Assembly: GCF_000971295.1 (NCBI RefSeq)
Contig: NZ_LANJ01000016.1
Coordinates: 62,001 to 126,000 of the forward strand
Direction: 5' to 3'
Length of the DNA stretch: 64,000 bases
From: Devosia epidermidihirudinis
GTDB lineage: Bacteria > Pseudomonadota > Alphaproteobacteria > Rhizobiales > Devosiaceae
Shown here piece by piece: positions 8,333 to 17,474 of this stretch (the first letter of the stretch is position 1; the number at the start of each line of letters is the position of its first letter). Position numbers and translations under genes: made by a program. The notes beneath the pieces were generated by a model, which did no database searches, was not told where the DNA came from, and worked only from the letters and a program-made list of their open reading frames with translations.

Positions 8333-8670
8333 CAATATCGGGATGGCGCGACATGAGATCGACCACAGTGCGCGTCAGCAATGACATTTCCCAACCATAA
8401 CAATAGACCCGCCAGCCTGGCGCTCAGGCTATCGGGCAAAAAACTGCGCAAATAAAAGCTTAGCAGAATCACCGTGAACAACGAACCCCCGTTGGTCATC
8501 TGCGAGCGCTATGCGTTTGATGTCTATTGGCATTTTTCCAGATAGGCCAGAGGTATAGGTGCGATGAGACAATATGACGACGCGGGCGCGGCAAGAATGC
8601 CACGCCCGTTGGGTCGCGCTCCAATAGTGTCGGATTGGCCCTGCATTACTTGTCGGTATTGGGCAATTGA
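8333..8670. other. Intergenic stretch without a gene
   Basis: No reading frame here looks coding. It holds one imperfect GC-rich hairpin (8583-8608, CGGGCG...CGCCCG with an internal mismatch) and AT-rich patches near 8390 and 8450 that could carry the ROK gene promoter. Nothing else is recognised. Confidence 0.5.
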
Positions 8671-8704
8671 GCGGCGCAACTGGCCTGAGAGACCGATGCG
8701 CCGC
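8671..8704 (-). terminator. Possible terminator of the mannoside operon
   Basis: GCGGCGCA (8671-8678) and TGCGCCGC (8697-8704) are perfect 8-base arms 12 bases after the ATPase stop. The following T-tract is weak (TCAATTGCCC), so it may instead be a 3'-protecting hairpin. Confidence 0.4.
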
Positions 8705-8715
8705 CACCGGAAGGC

Positions 8716-9771
8716 CTAGCGCAGGGCGCGCCCGGCCTCGTCGAACAGGTGAATGTGATCGCGCGGCAGGCCGACATGGATGGCCTGATGCAGTTCAAGA
8801 TCGGGCGCGCCGTCGAGCTTGACGGTCATCAGATCCCCATTGGGCATTTCCACATAGGCCAGGGCGTATTCGCCGAATTGTTCGATCACCGACAGCGTGC
8901 CGCTGAACTGTGCGGTCTCCGGCGTCGCCAGCACCAGATGTTCAGGACGAATACCCAATGTGCGCGCATTGCCACGCTGTGGGTGGTTTGAGGCCACGCT
9001 CTTGCCACCAGGCAGCACCAGCCGGTCGCCTTCGACCGTCACCGGCAGGAAATTCATCCGCTGGCTGGCAATGAACCCGGCAACGAAGGTGTTGATCGGG
9101 TTGCGATAGAGCTCGAGTGGACTGCCGACCTGTTCGATCCGCCCGGCATTGAGCACAACGATCCGGTCAGCCAGGGTCATGGCTTCAACCTGGTCGTGGG
9201 TGACGTAGATCATCGTGGCGTCGAGCGTATCGTGCAGCTTGGCGATCTCGATGCGGGTCTGCGCACGCAAGGATGCGTCAAGGTTGGACAGCGGTTCGTC
9301 GAACAGAAACACCTTTGGGTTGCGCACGATGGCGCGGCCAATGGCGACGCGCTGGCGTTGACCACCCGAAAGCGCCTTGGGCATGCGGTCGAGATAGTCC
9401 TCGATCTGGAGGATCCGCGCGGCTTCGCGCACCCGCTGATCGACCTCGGCCTTGGGCGTTTTGGCGAGTTTGAGCCCGAACGCCATGTTCTCGTAGACCG
9501 ACATATGCGGGTACAGCGCATAGGACTGGAACACCATGGAAATGCCCCGCTGCGGGGACGGGATGTCGTTGACAACCCGCCCCTCGATCGAGATTTCCCC
9601 GCCCGAAATGGGCTCCAGCCCGGCGATCATGCGGAGCAGGGTGGACTTGCCGCAGCCCGAGGGGCCCACAAAGACCACGAACTCTCCGGACTTGATGTCG
9701 AGGTCGACCCCATGGACCACTTCAAGTGACCCATAGGATTTGCGGACCCCGCGCAGCGAAACGTCAGCCAT
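8716..9771 (-). CDS. Sugar ABC transporter ATPase (MalK/UgpC type)
   Basis: 351 residues. Walker A GPSGCGKST, Q-loop FQSYALYPHM, signature LSGGQRQR, Walker B VFLFDEP and switch His in VTHDQ are all present. The C-terminal OB-fold (MOI-type) regulatory domain runs from about 240. It powers the importer encoded upstream in the same operon (permeases 12976-13791 and 13791-14681, binding protein 14838-16154). It is the last gene, 10 bases after the alpha-mannosidase stop. The mannosidase inside the transporter operon points to mannosides as cargo. Confidence 0.93.
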   Translation of the reverse strand: MADVSLRGVRKSYGSLEVVHGVDLDIKSGEFVVFVGPSGCGKSTLLRMIAGLEPISGGEISIEGRVVNDIPSPQRGISMVFQSYALYPHMSVYENMAFGLKLAKTPKAEVDQRVREAARILQIEDYLDRMPKALSGGQRQRVAIGRAIVRNPKVFLFDEPLSNLDASLRAQTRIEIAKLHDTLDATMIYVTHDQVEAMTLADRIVVLNAGRIEQVGSPLELYRNPINTFVAGFIASQRMNFLPVTVEGDRLVLPGGKSVASNHPQRGNARTLGIRPEHLVLATPETAQFSGTLSVIEQFGEYALAYVEMPNGDLMTVKLDGAPDLELHQAIHVGLPRDHIHLFDEAGRALR

Positions 9772-9781
9772 CTATGCCTCC

Positions 9782-12700
9782 TCAGGTTTCGATCAGCAGG
9801 GTGGCGATTTCAAACGGACGCAGGCTCAGCGCCACGCTATTGCCCTTGAGCGGCAAAGGCTTGCTGTCACCATCTTCCATCAGATTGACCACCCGCACCG
9901 ATTTGACGGAAATGCCGAAGCGGATCGTGGTTTCGGCGCGGATATTGGCGTGCTCGAAAACGCGCAACACCACGGCGTCAGACTTCTCAGCCTTCTTGAC
10001 GGTTTCCAGTGTCACATTGGTCTGATCGGCGCTGGCAAAGCTGAAATTGGCCAATTCGCCTGCCACCGACTTGGCTGGCTTGAGCGAGCCGATGACGGCG
10101 ACCGGATTGTTGAACCGCTCTGCTGCGCGGTGCACTTCCGCCAGATCGGCAACGCCGTCATGCACGAACAGGGCATAGCGCAGATGGTGCTCGCCAAGAT
10201 CGGCTTCTGGATGTGGGAAGGTCGAGCCGCGCACCAGCGTCAGGCGCACCGACTGTTCGAGGCAGTCATAGGCATATTTGCAGTCATTGAGCAGGGCGAC
10301 GCCGAAATCGCTCTCGCTGAGATCGACCCAGCGATGCATCGAGGCCTCAAACCGCGCCTTGTCCCAGCTGGTGTTGCGATGGGTGGCGCGCTTGACGTGG
10401 CCAAACTGGATTTCCGAACGGATTTCCGAGGTGTTGAGATCGAAGGGGAACTGGGCCTTGAGCACCGTCTGGCGTTCCTGCCAGTCGATGAAGGTGTCGA
10501 ACTCGACCTGTCGCGCGCCAGCGGCCAGCGAGATGACCTGAACGATCTTGGAGGCCTGATACGCCCGCTCAATGCGGATTGCGGCACGATGCGGTCCGGT
10601 TTCGACCACGCTGATCGAAGACTTGCCATCGGCAAGCGGCCAGAACTGCTCTTCGAAATAGCGGTCGATATCCCAGGCATCCCACTCCATCGGCTTGTCT
10701 TCATAAGCGATGAGGCGGTTGGCCTTTTCGCCGGCAGCCAAGGTCTCGCGGTTGCGGGACTTGTCAAAGATCGAGGTGATTTCACCTGACTTGTCGAAGC
10801 TCAGCTTGAGCAGCTCGTTTTCGAGATGGCTGGTAGAGACCGAAAGGGTGGATGTCACCTTGTCGGCCTTTGCCACCACCTGACCACCGGTCCAGCCAAG
10901 GGCGGAGAGGTTGGGTGCGGGGGCGGCAAAGCTGGTCGAACCGTCTGCGCCGACCAGTTTCTGGATCGGGGCGGCAGACGTGCCAGTGGCGAGCGACGCG
11001 CCGTCCAGCGCTACATCCGTGCCGAGCCGGACCAGTTCGGACCGGGTCTGGCCGGTGAAGTTGAACAGGCGCAGCTGATCGACGCCGGGCTTGGCGAAGG
11101 CCTGCGCGGCCGAATGCCAAGGACCGTTCTGCGAGCCAAGCGTCGAGAAAATCTGGCCGTATTCGTTGTCGCTGTCCTCATAGACCTCCGGGATCGAGGT
11201 GCCGGGCAGGATGTCGTGGAACTGGTTGATCAGCACTAGCTCCCAGAACTCGGCCAAAGTGTCGACCGGGTAGGGGGCGCCGGTCTGGGTCAGCGCCATG
11301 GCGCCGAGGAATTCCAGCTCACGCAGCAGGCGCTCGGCGCGGCGGTTATTGGCCTTGTTCTTGGCCACCGAGGTCAGGGTGCCCCGGTGATATTGCAGGT
11401 AGAGCTCGCCATTCCAGGTGGGGAATTTGTTGCCGGGGGCGTCCATCTTGGCGCCGAGGCGATCAAGGAACGGCACGATACCTTCGAGCTTGACGCGCGG
11501 CGCGCCGGGGATGCCGCGCTCCATGCGGATGCCGCGCTCGACCATGCCGCGGGTTGGGCCGCCGCCGCCATCGCCATAGCCATAGGACATGACGACTTCA
11601 TTGTGGACGGCCTTTGGCTCGTAGCGCTTCCAGGCGCCCATGGTTTCAGACACCGAGAGATCGCCATTATAGGTGGTGAAAATCTCTTCGCTTTCATAGC
11701 GCTGGGCGGTGATGAGCTGAGCCTTGGTGATGGTGCCGTCGATGCCGCGCCAGTGGAAACTGTCATAGGGGTGGCGATCGGTGTCGTTCCAGCTGAGCTT
11801 GGAGGTGACGAAGTATTTCAGCCCCGATTTGTCCATGACCTGGGGCAGGTTGGCCGAATAGCCAAAGGTGTCGGGCAGCCAGACCGTCTTGGGGTCGACG
11901 CCAAATTCCTCGATGTGGAAGCGGCGACCGCGCATGATCTGGCGGACCAGGGATTCCCCCGAGACGATATTGACGTCGGGCTCCACCCACATGGCGCCTT
12001 CGATCTCGAACTGGCCGGATTTGACGCGCTTTTTGAGGCGCTCCCACAGCTCGGGATAGTCCTTCTTGAGGAAGTCGAACAGCACCGACTGGTTATACAT
12101 GAAGATGAATTCGGGGTACTCTTCCATAAGGTTGAGCACTGTGGCGAAGCTGCGCCCGGTCTTGTCGCGCGTATGCATGACGCGCCACAACCAGCCCACA
12201 TCGAGGTGGGTCGAGCCAACGGCGGTGATCTGTGGCTGCAACTCGGTGTCGACCAGCGCGTAGATTTCAGCGGCGATCTTTTCGGCAGCGCCCAGCGAGT
12301 CGGTGAACGACTGCGTATGGCCGCCACGGCGGTCGAGCGCGCGCAGCGAGCGGTCAACGATAGCTAGAATGGCATGGCGGCGCGGATCGGACTGGTGCAG
12401 GCGGATCGCCACGTCGAGCGGGGTCTGCAGATCGTAATAAAGCTTTTCGGCGCGCTCATCGCGGGTGAAGAACTCGACGGTAAAGCCCACAAGCGGACGA
12501 TCAAAGAAGGTGAAGGCATTGACCAGAAGCGTGTGCTTGCTGCCCGGCTTGGCCTTGCGCTCGATCACCAGCTCGGTGTGGTTGCCATCCAGCGCCTGGG
12601 CGATCTTGCCGTCGATATAGGCCAGGCATTGCGGGTCGGTCGAGCCGGGGCGATCCTGCCACTGGCTGGTAAACTTGAGCACCAGCGTCTTGCCCTTGGC

Positions 12701-12979
12701 GGCTTCGGGCACCGTGACTTCGGCGGCAAACCAGGTGTGACCCTGCTTTTTCGCCCAGACGGAGTGCGAGCCAAATTCTTCCCACTTGCGCCAGTCGGCG
12801 GCCAGCGCGGCGTCGGCTGATAGGTCGGCATGCTGGACATGCCACTGGAAGGGGGCATCGGAGATGGGCGTCAGGATCTTCTTGCCGAGATCGGCGCAAA
12901 GACGAAGGAGCTTGCCTTCCATCTTGAGATCATCGTCCACCAAAGCCAGTTTGGACGAAAGGGGATTGGAATAAGTCAT
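9782..12979 (-). CDS. Alpha-mannosidase, glycoside hydrolase family 38
   Basis: 1065 residues, a full-length class II alpha-mannosidase of the bacterial type with an N-terminal beta domain before the catalytic barrel. Zn-site HLDVGW lies near residue 258 and the nucleophile Asp is in WLPDTFGYS (D370). The active-site TSKLSWND segment follows, then the long C-terminal beta-sandwich. There is no signal peptide, so it is cytoplasmic and cleaves mannosides after import. Its start overlaps the preceding permease stop by four bases. Gene order binding protein, permease, permease, mannosidase, ATPase is good evidence for uptake of alpha-mannosyl glycans or manno-oligosaccharides. Confidence 0.93.
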   Translation of the reverse strand: MTYSNPLSSKLALVDDDLKMEGKLLRLCADLGKKILTPISDAPFQWHVQHADLSADAALAADWRKWEEFGSHSVWAKKQGHTWFAAEVTVPEAAKGKTLVLKFTSQWQDRPGSTDPQCLAYIDGKIAQALDGNHTELVIERKAKPGSKHTLLVNAFTFFDRPLVGFTVEFFTRDERAEKLYYDLQTPLDVAIRLHQSDPRRHAILAIVDRSLRALDRRGGHTQSFTDSLGAAEKIAAEIYALVDTELQPQITAVGSTHLDVGWLWRVMHTRDKTGRSFATVLNLMEEYPEFIFMYNQSVLFDFLKKDYPELWERLKKRVKSGQFEIEGAMWVEPDVNIVSGESLVRQIMRGRRFHIEEFGVDPKTVWLPDTFGYSANLPQVMDKSGLKYFVTSKLSWNDTDRHPYDSFHWRGIDGTITKAQLITAQRYESEEIFTTYNGDLSVSETMGAWKRYEPKAVHNEVVMSYGYGDGGGGPTRGMVERGIRMERGIPGAPRVKLEGIVPFLDRLGAKMDAPGNKFPTWNGELYLQYHRGTLTSVAKNKANNRRAERLLRELEFLGAMALTQTGAPYPVDTLAEFWELVLINQFHDILPGTSIPEVYEDSDNEYGQIFSTLGSQNGPWHSAAQAFAKPGVDQLRLFNFTGQTRSELVRLGTDVALDGASLATGTSAAPIQKLVGADGSTSFAAPAPNLSALGWTGGQVVAKADKVTSTLSVSTSHLENELLKLSFDKSGEITSIFDKSRNRETLAAGEKANRLIAYEDKPMEWDAWDIDRYFEEQFWPLADGKSSISVVETGPHRAAIRIERAYQASKIVQVISLAAGARQVEFDTFIDWQERQTVLKAQFPFDLNTSEIRSEIQFGHVKRATHRNTSWDKARFEASMHRWVDLSESDFGVALLNDCKYAYDCLEQSVRLTLVRGSTFPHPEADLGEHHLRYALFVHDGVADLAEVHRAAERFNNPVAVIGSLKPAKSVAGELANFSFASADQTNVTLETVKKAEKSDAVVLRVFEHANIRAETTIRFGISVKSVRVVNLMEDGDSKPLPLKGNSVALSLRPFEIATLLIET

Positions 12980-13791
12980 CCTTTGACTCCGACACCGGCG
13001 AAACCTGTGTTCATGTTGCGCCGTAACAAGAAATAGACGCCGACCGCCGGCGCTGCGTAGATGATCGAAAAGGCCGTCAGGAACCCGTAATTGATGGCGC
13101 CCTGCTGGCCGAAGGCGGCGTAAAGGCCCACCGACATCGGGAAGCCGTCCTGCACGCGCGAGAAAATGAGCGGCAGCAGGAACTCGTTCCAGGCGCCGGT
13201 GAAGCTGAAGAACCAGACCACGGCGATACCGGCCCGCGACATGGGCAGCACGATCCGCGTGACGATCTGGAATAGGGTTGCGCCCTCCACATAGGCGGCT
13301 TCCTCAAGCTCGATCGGCACAGTGTCGAAGAAGTTCTTGAGCAGCAGCAGGGTGAAGGGGAGATTGAGAATGGTCAGCGCGATGATGACGCCGAACTGGT
13401 TGAGCAGGCCCCCGCGTTGCGCCGCAAAATAGAGCGGCACCAGCACGCCCGCCGATGGCAGCATGCGCAGCAGCACCAGCGTCCACAGGAACGCGTTGCG
13501 GCCCGGAATGCGCAGGCGCGACAGCGGATAGGCCGCCGAAATGCCGACCACGACGCTGAGCGTTGCCGTGCCCGCCGCGATTAGCAGCGAATTGAGAAAT
13601 TGCCGACCGGCATTGCCGCTGACGGCGAGCGCGAAATTGTCGAGGCCGATGGACTTTGGAATTTCCAGCTGCCCGGTCGACATGGGGTTGAAGGCATTCA
13701 GGATCAGCCAGGAAAACGGGCTTACCCAGATGACGGCCATGAAGCTCAGCGCAATGGCGGTGAGGCGGCTGGTCGTGGCGTTGGACTCCAT
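12976..13791 (-). CDS. Sugar ABC transporter permease (MalG type)
   Basis: 271 residues with six predicted membrane helices. The EAA loop (ELEEAAYVEGATLFQIVTRIVLP) sits at about 175-197, where it contacts the ATPase. The N-terminal helix (SFMAVIWVSPFSWLILNAF) and the long periplasmic loop before helix 2 are typical of the MalG/CUT1 family. It starts at the stop of the upstream permease (shared base 13791) and overlaps the mannosidase start, so it is tightly coupled on both sides. Confidence 0.92.
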   Translation of the reverse strand: MESNATTSRLTAIALSFMAVIWVSPFSWLILNAFNPMSTGQLEIPKSIGLDNFALAVSGNAGRQFLNSLLIAAGTATLSVVVGISAAYPLSRLRIPGRNAFLWTLVLLRMLPSAGVLVPLYFAAQRGGLLNQFGVIIALTILNLPFTLLLLKNFFDTVPIELEEAAYVEGATLFQIVTRIVLPMSRAGIAVVWFFSFTGAWNEFLLPLIFSRVQDGFPMSVGLYAAFGQQGAINYGFLTAFSIIYAAPAVGVYFLLRRNMNTGFAGVGVKG

Positions 13792-14681
13792 TATTTGGGC
13801 TCCCGCAGCATGCGTAGATAAACGAGCGACAAGAGGCCGACGATGACCAGCATGGCCACCGAAATGGCGCTGCCAAAGCCCAGATTGCCGCGGGCAAAAC
13901 TCTGATTGTAAAGGAACACCGCCAGCGTCTCGGTCTGTCGGCCCGGGCCACCTCCGGTCATCGCGTAGATCAGCGGGAAGTAGGTGAAGGTCCAGATGGT
14001 GATGAACAGCATATTGGTGGCGATATGGGGCCGGATGATCGGCAGCTGCACCAGCCAGATGCGCTGGAACGGCGTTGCACCATCCACCTTGGCCGCCTCC
14101 ACCACCTCCCGCGATACCGAGTCGAGCGCTGCCGAGAACAGCAGGTAGGACCAGGCCGTGCCCTTCCAGATATTGGCGATGATGACGATGGGCAGGGCGT
14201 AATCATTGATGAAGTTGATCGGCGGCAGGCCAAACGGACGCACAAAGATCGCGTTGATCAGGCCGGTTTGGCTGGTGGTCGCCGACCACAGGAACGCCGC
14301 CACGATATCGGGCAACAGCCAGCCCAGCATGATGCAGACTTCGATCACCGACTTGAGGCGGCTCGCAGTACCACGCAATGTGGCGGCGAGCAGGAAGCCC
14401 AGCACCGACTGGCCGACAAGGGCCGAGAAGAACACGAAGATAACCGTGGTCCAGAGCGATTCCAGAAAGCCGCGGCGGGTGAACAGGCGCTCAAAATTCT
14501 GGAAGCCGACCCAGCTCCAGTCCACGGCCTTGGTGCCGACAAGCGCCAGATCGGTGAAGCTGAAAGCGAAGGCCCAGGCGGTGAAATACAGCAATGCAGC
14601 GATCAGCAGCGCCGCTGGCAACATGCCAAGGCCGAGAACCAGAAGATTGCTGGTGAGCCAGGGATTGGCCTGGTTTTTCAT
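13791..14681 (-). CDS. Sugar ABC transporter permease (MalF type)
   Basis: 296 residues from ATG 14681. A GTG six codons further upstream lacks a better ribosome binding site. Six membrane helices, and the EAA loop (SREVVEAAKVDGATPFQRIWLVQLP) near residues 195-220 for ATPase contact. It pairs with the MalG-type permease directly downstream to form the channel of the mannoside importer. A 156-base gap with a strong hairpin separates it from the binding-protein gene upstream. Confidence 0.9.
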   Translation of the reverse strand: MKNQANPWLTSNLLVLGLGMLPAALLIAALLYFTAWAFAFSFTDLALVGTKAVDWSWVGFQNFERLFTRRGFLESLWTTVIFVFFSALVGQSVLGFLLAATLRGTASRLKSVIEVCIMLGWLLPDIVAAFLWSATTSQTGLINAIFVRPFGLPPINFINDYALPIVIIANIWKGTAWSYLLFSAALDSVSREVVEAAKVDGATPFQRIWLVQLPIIRPHIATNMLFITIWTFTYFPLIYAMTGGGPGRQTETLAVFLYNQSFARGNLGFGSAISVAMLVIVGLLSLVYLRMLREPK

Positions 14682-14787
14682 GGGTCTAATCTCACTCACG
14701 CAAACGGTTCAAACGCTGCATCATCCCGGTTCGGGGCCGGGGTGACACGGTGGTGTTGAGGCTATTGGGACAAACCGCGTCCCGTCA

Positions 14788-14821
14788 CGGCGGCACCCAG
14801 AGGACAGGTTGGGCGCCGCCG
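14788..14821 (-). repeat. Hairpin between binding-protein and permease genes
   Basis: Arms 14788-14799 and 14810-14821 pair over 12 bases with one G-U (CGGCGGC core) around a 10-base loop, 17 bases after the binding-protein stop. There is no T-tract on the minus strand. Such hairpins protect the upstream mRNA or partly stop transcription, so that binding protein exceeds permease. Confidence 0.6.
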
Positions 14822-14837
14822 CATCGGGAGGTGTGGC

Positions 14838-16154
14838 TTATTCGTAGGTGATGACCTTGTCGGCACCGAACTCATCGACCAGAGCGTCGTGATAGTTCTG
14901 GACGACTTCATCGACCGAGACGCCATCGAGGATGTCGGACGTCGCCTGCTGGATCAGCGCGGAAACCGTCTGATAGCCAGGAATAGTGTCACGACCGGTG
15001 GTGTCGGCCGCCAGCGCGGTTGCCTTGGCAAGGAATGGATCGGCCATATATTCCGGGGATTCCGAAATGTCGGTCCGAACCGCCATGCGGTGGGTCGAAA
15101 GCGTCCACGCCTTGAAGTTGGCTTCGTCAAAAATAGCCGTCACCAGCTTGAAGGCGAGGTCCTTGTCGGTGGCCTTGGAGTTGATGCCGATCGTCCAGCC
15201 ACCCGAAATATTGGTGGTCGTCTTGGCACCGGGCTCACCCGAGCCTGGCCATGGCGTCCAGCCTACCTGGGCATCGCGCTCTTCGCGGCTTGGAGGGGTG
15301 TTGCAATCCCACAGGCATGCATCTTCCCACGAGCCAGAGGCCAGAATGCCGAGCTTGTCATCGGCCAGAGACTGGCGAACCGCTGCGCCGATATCGGTGG
15401 CGTAGTTGAGATCGGCCGGGTTCAGCTTCTTGTCGACATAGACCTGATGGTAGAGATCGAAGGTGCGACGCAGGGCAGGGCTGTCGCCGATCCACTGGTT
15501 GGTTTCGCGGTTGAGCAGGCGGTTGCGATCGCCTTCTGGAACGTCGGCGCCGAGCAGGGCCATGTAGACACCCTGCATGGTTGCCGCTTCTGCCTGCTTG
15601 GTGCCAGCGGGTAGCTGGAACGGGTATTGAACGCCCGCATCTTTCAGCTTCTGGGCAGCGTCGAGAATGTCGGCCCAGGTCTTGGGCTCCCATGGCACTG
15701 TGATCCCGGCCTTTTCGAAGTTGGACTTATCGTACCAGAGCATGCGCACGTCGGTATCGGTGGGCAGGGCATAGACCTGGCCCTGATAGGACGCCACTTC
15801 GAGCAGGCCTGGGAGGTAGTACTGATACTGGTCCCACTTTTCGGCTAGGGGCCCGATGGGTTCAAGATAGCCAGCGGCAGCCAGTTCGGACACCATGAAG
15901 CTGTCCATCACATTGACGTCGGCAGCAGTGCCCGCGCTGAGATCGAGCGCGATGCGCTGATCATAACCCTGGCCCGGCAACTTGATGCCCTTGACCGTTT
16001 CGCCACTTTCTTTCTCGAAATTGGCAATGCCTGGTTCGACCAGCGCAGCGATCCATTCGGGATACATGAACGTGACTTCGGCCCGCGCGGGGATGGCGGC
16101 AGTCGCCATCAGCGACAGCGCAGCCACCGTGGTCAGAAAACCCTTTTTGAGCAT
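14838..16154 (-). CDS. Sugar ABC transporter substrate-binding protein
   Basis: 438 residues from ATG 16154 with GGAGGAG just upstream; a TTG one codon earlier is less likely. The signal peptide (MLKKGFLTTVAALSLMATAAIPARA) has an AxA cleavage site, not a lipobox, so the protein is soluble and periplasmic. Family SBP_bac_1 features are FMYPEWIAALVEPGIANFEKE at the mature N-terminus and GSWEDA in the hinge region. Two Cys (CLWDC) may form a disulfide. It is the first gene of the mannoside operon, divergent from the LacI-type regulator across the operator region. Confidence 0.9.
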   Translation of the reverse strand: MLKKGFLTTVAALSLMATAAIPARAEVTFMYPEWIAALVEPGIANFEKESGETVKGIKLPGQGYDQRIALDLSAGTAADVNVMDSFMVSELAAAGYLEPIGPLAEKWDQYQYYLPGLLEVASYQGQVYALPTDTDVRMLWYDKSNFEKAGITVPWEPKTWADILDAAQKLKDAGVQYPFQLPAGTKQAEAATMQGVYMALLGADVPEGDRNRLLNRETNQWIGDSPALRRTFDLYHQVYVDKKLNPADLNYATDIGAAVRQSLADDKLGILASGSWEDACLWDCNTPPSREERDAQVGWTPWPGSGEPGAKTTTNISGGWTIGINSKATDKDLAFKLVTAIFDEANFKAWTLSTHRMAVRTDISESPEYMADPFLAKATALAADTTGRDTIPGYQTVSALIQQATSDILDGVSVDEVVQNYHDALVDEFGADKVITYE

Positions 16155-16243
16155 CAACTCCTCCTCTGCTGCTCGCGCCGCCTCTTACGGGCGGCCTGCA
16201 TCCGGACCCTCATCCGGACACGGCGAAAGGTAAACACATCGAA

Positions 16244-16255
16244 TGCAACGTTGCA
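16244..16255. promoter_or_regulatory. LacI-type operator palindrome 1
   Basis: TGCAACGTTGCA is a perfect 12-base palindrome with the central CG typical of LacI/PurR-type operators. It lies 90 bases upstream of the binding-protein start in the divergent region. Confidence 0.65.
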
Positions 16256-16319
16256 ATTGACAATCGTATTTGGACAGGTCTGGTGACGTAACGGGAAATT
16301 GAGCTATAAAATACAATGT

Positions 16320-16336
16320 GATACGAAATTTGTATC
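16320..16336. promoter_or_regulatory. Imperfect inverted repeat in the divergent promoter region
   Basis: GATACGAAATTTGTATC has arms GATAC and GTATC around an AAATTT core. It adjoins operator 2 and could be a second regulator's site or promoter sequence. Confidence 0.35.
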
Positions 16337-16347
16337 GTTTGCAAACG
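16336..16347. promoter_or_regulatory. LacI-type operator palindrome 2
   Basis: CGTTTGCAAACG is a perfect 12-base palindrome about 90 bases upstream of the regulator start, with TTGCAA as its centre. Confidence 0.55.
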
Positions 16348-16361
16348 TGGTGGAAAACATA

Positions 16362-16373
16362 TGCATCGTTGCA
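16362..16373. promoter_or_regulatory. LacI-type operator palindrome 3
   Basis: TGCATCGTTGCA is a near copy of operator 1 with one base changed. It lies 118 bases downstream of it and 63 bases before the regulator start, so it could give autoregulation and looping. Confidence 0.55.
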
Positions 16374-16436
16374 AAATAAGGGGAGTTTGGTTTCATCGCA
16401 GAGCGGTGTAAAACGTGGCGGGGCAAGAGTGACGAG

Positions 16437-17474
16437 ATGAACGGCAAATCCACATCAACGGGCATGGCGCGCGGCGCTGGCAATCAGCGCGTCACCCTGC
16501 GCACCATTGCCGAAATGACGGGGCTCAGCCTGTCGACGGTGTCGCTGTCTTTGCGCGGCGGTACCACGCTGAAGCAGGAGACCCGCGACAAGGTGGCCGA
16601 GGCCGCGGCCTCTTTGGGCTATGTGCCTGATCGCGCTGGGGTTCGTCTGCGCACCGGAAAGACCAATGTCATCGCTCTGGTGCTCGACGGCGCCGAGGAT
16701 TCCATTGATTTCGCGCGTCAGATGATCCGGGGTATTGGCCAGGGCATCAAGGGCACGCGCTACCATTTAACGGTGACGCCGGAGTTCGAACGGAACCTGT
16801 CGGCCGACACCATCCGCTATGTGCTGGATAACCGCACCGCCGACGGCGTCATCATCACCCATACCGAGCCGCGCGACCGCCGCGTGCAGATGCTGATCGA
16901 TGCAAACTTCCCCTTTGTCAGCCACGGCCGCACCGAGTTCTTCACCCCGCACGCCTATCACGACTTCCACTCCGAGACCTTCACTGCCATGGCGGTGGAG
17001 CGACTGGCGCGAAAGGGCTGCAAGCACGCCCTGCTGGTAGTGGGCGACGACAGCACCACCAATTACCACAACATTGTCACCGCCTATCACCGCGCCACGG
17101 CGCGTGCCGGAATCGAGGGCACGATCCTTGATGGTGCTCAACGCCGCAGCTCGGCGGAAATGCGCCGTCTCGGCCTCGACATCAGCCGTCAGCCCAACCG
17201 GCCTGATGGGCTGATCTGCGACAGCGAAATGCGCACGATCGCGCTGGTGGGTGGGCTGCAGGAGGGTGGGCTGCGGCCGGGCGTCGATATCCAGCTGATC
17301 TACAAGCAGACCTCCGATATTTTGCCCACGCTGTTTCCCACGTTGGACAGCATTGGCGAGGACGTGTTTGCGGCTGGGGTCGAGCTGACGCGCCTGCTGT
17401 TGCAGCGCATCGAGGGCGTGCCGGTCGACCAACTGCAGACCATGGCCGAACCCACGCCGAACTGGCGCAACTAG
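16437..17474 (+). CDS. LacI-family transcriptional regulator of the mannoside operon
   Basis: 345 residues. The helix-turn-helix is at 19-45 (VTLRTIAEMTGLSLSTVSLSLRGG), followed by a hinge and a periplasmic-binding-protein-like sensor domain (from about 73, TNVIALVLDG). The C-terminal residues are ELTRLLLQRIEGVPVDQLQT. It is divergent from the binding-protein gene with three TGCAA-type palindromes between them. The likely role is repression of the mannoside operon and itself, relieved by an imported sugar. Its stop overlaps the stop of the FUSC gene on the opposite strand by four bases. Confidence 0.9.
   Translation: MNGKSTSTGMARGAGNQRVTLRTIAEMTGLSLSTVSLSLRGGTTLKQETRDKVAEAAASLGYVPDRAGVRLRTGKTNVIALVLDGAEDSIDFARQMIRGIGQGIKGTRYHLTVTPEFERNLSADTIRYVLDNRTADGVIITHTEPRDRRVQMLIDANFPFVSHGRTEFFTPHAYHDFHSETFTAMAVERLARKGCKHALLVVGDDSTTNYHNIVTAYHRATARAGIEGTILDGAQRRSSAEMRRLGLDISRQPNRPDGLICDSEMRTIALVGGLQEGGLRPGVDIQLIYKQTSDILPTLFPTLDSIGEDVFAAGVELTRLLLQRIEGVPVDQLQTMAEPTPNWRN

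Noticed and set aside
8429..8707. Minus-strand 92-codon frame between the ROK gene and the ATPase
   Set aside because: No start signal, no family-like motif, and it overlaps the hairpin after the ATPase gene.
11387..12367. Long plus-strand frame opposite the alpha-mannosidase
   Set aside because: Shadow of a GC-rich gene; the composition lacks protein-like hydrophobic pattern and the minus-strand frame has full GH38 motifs.
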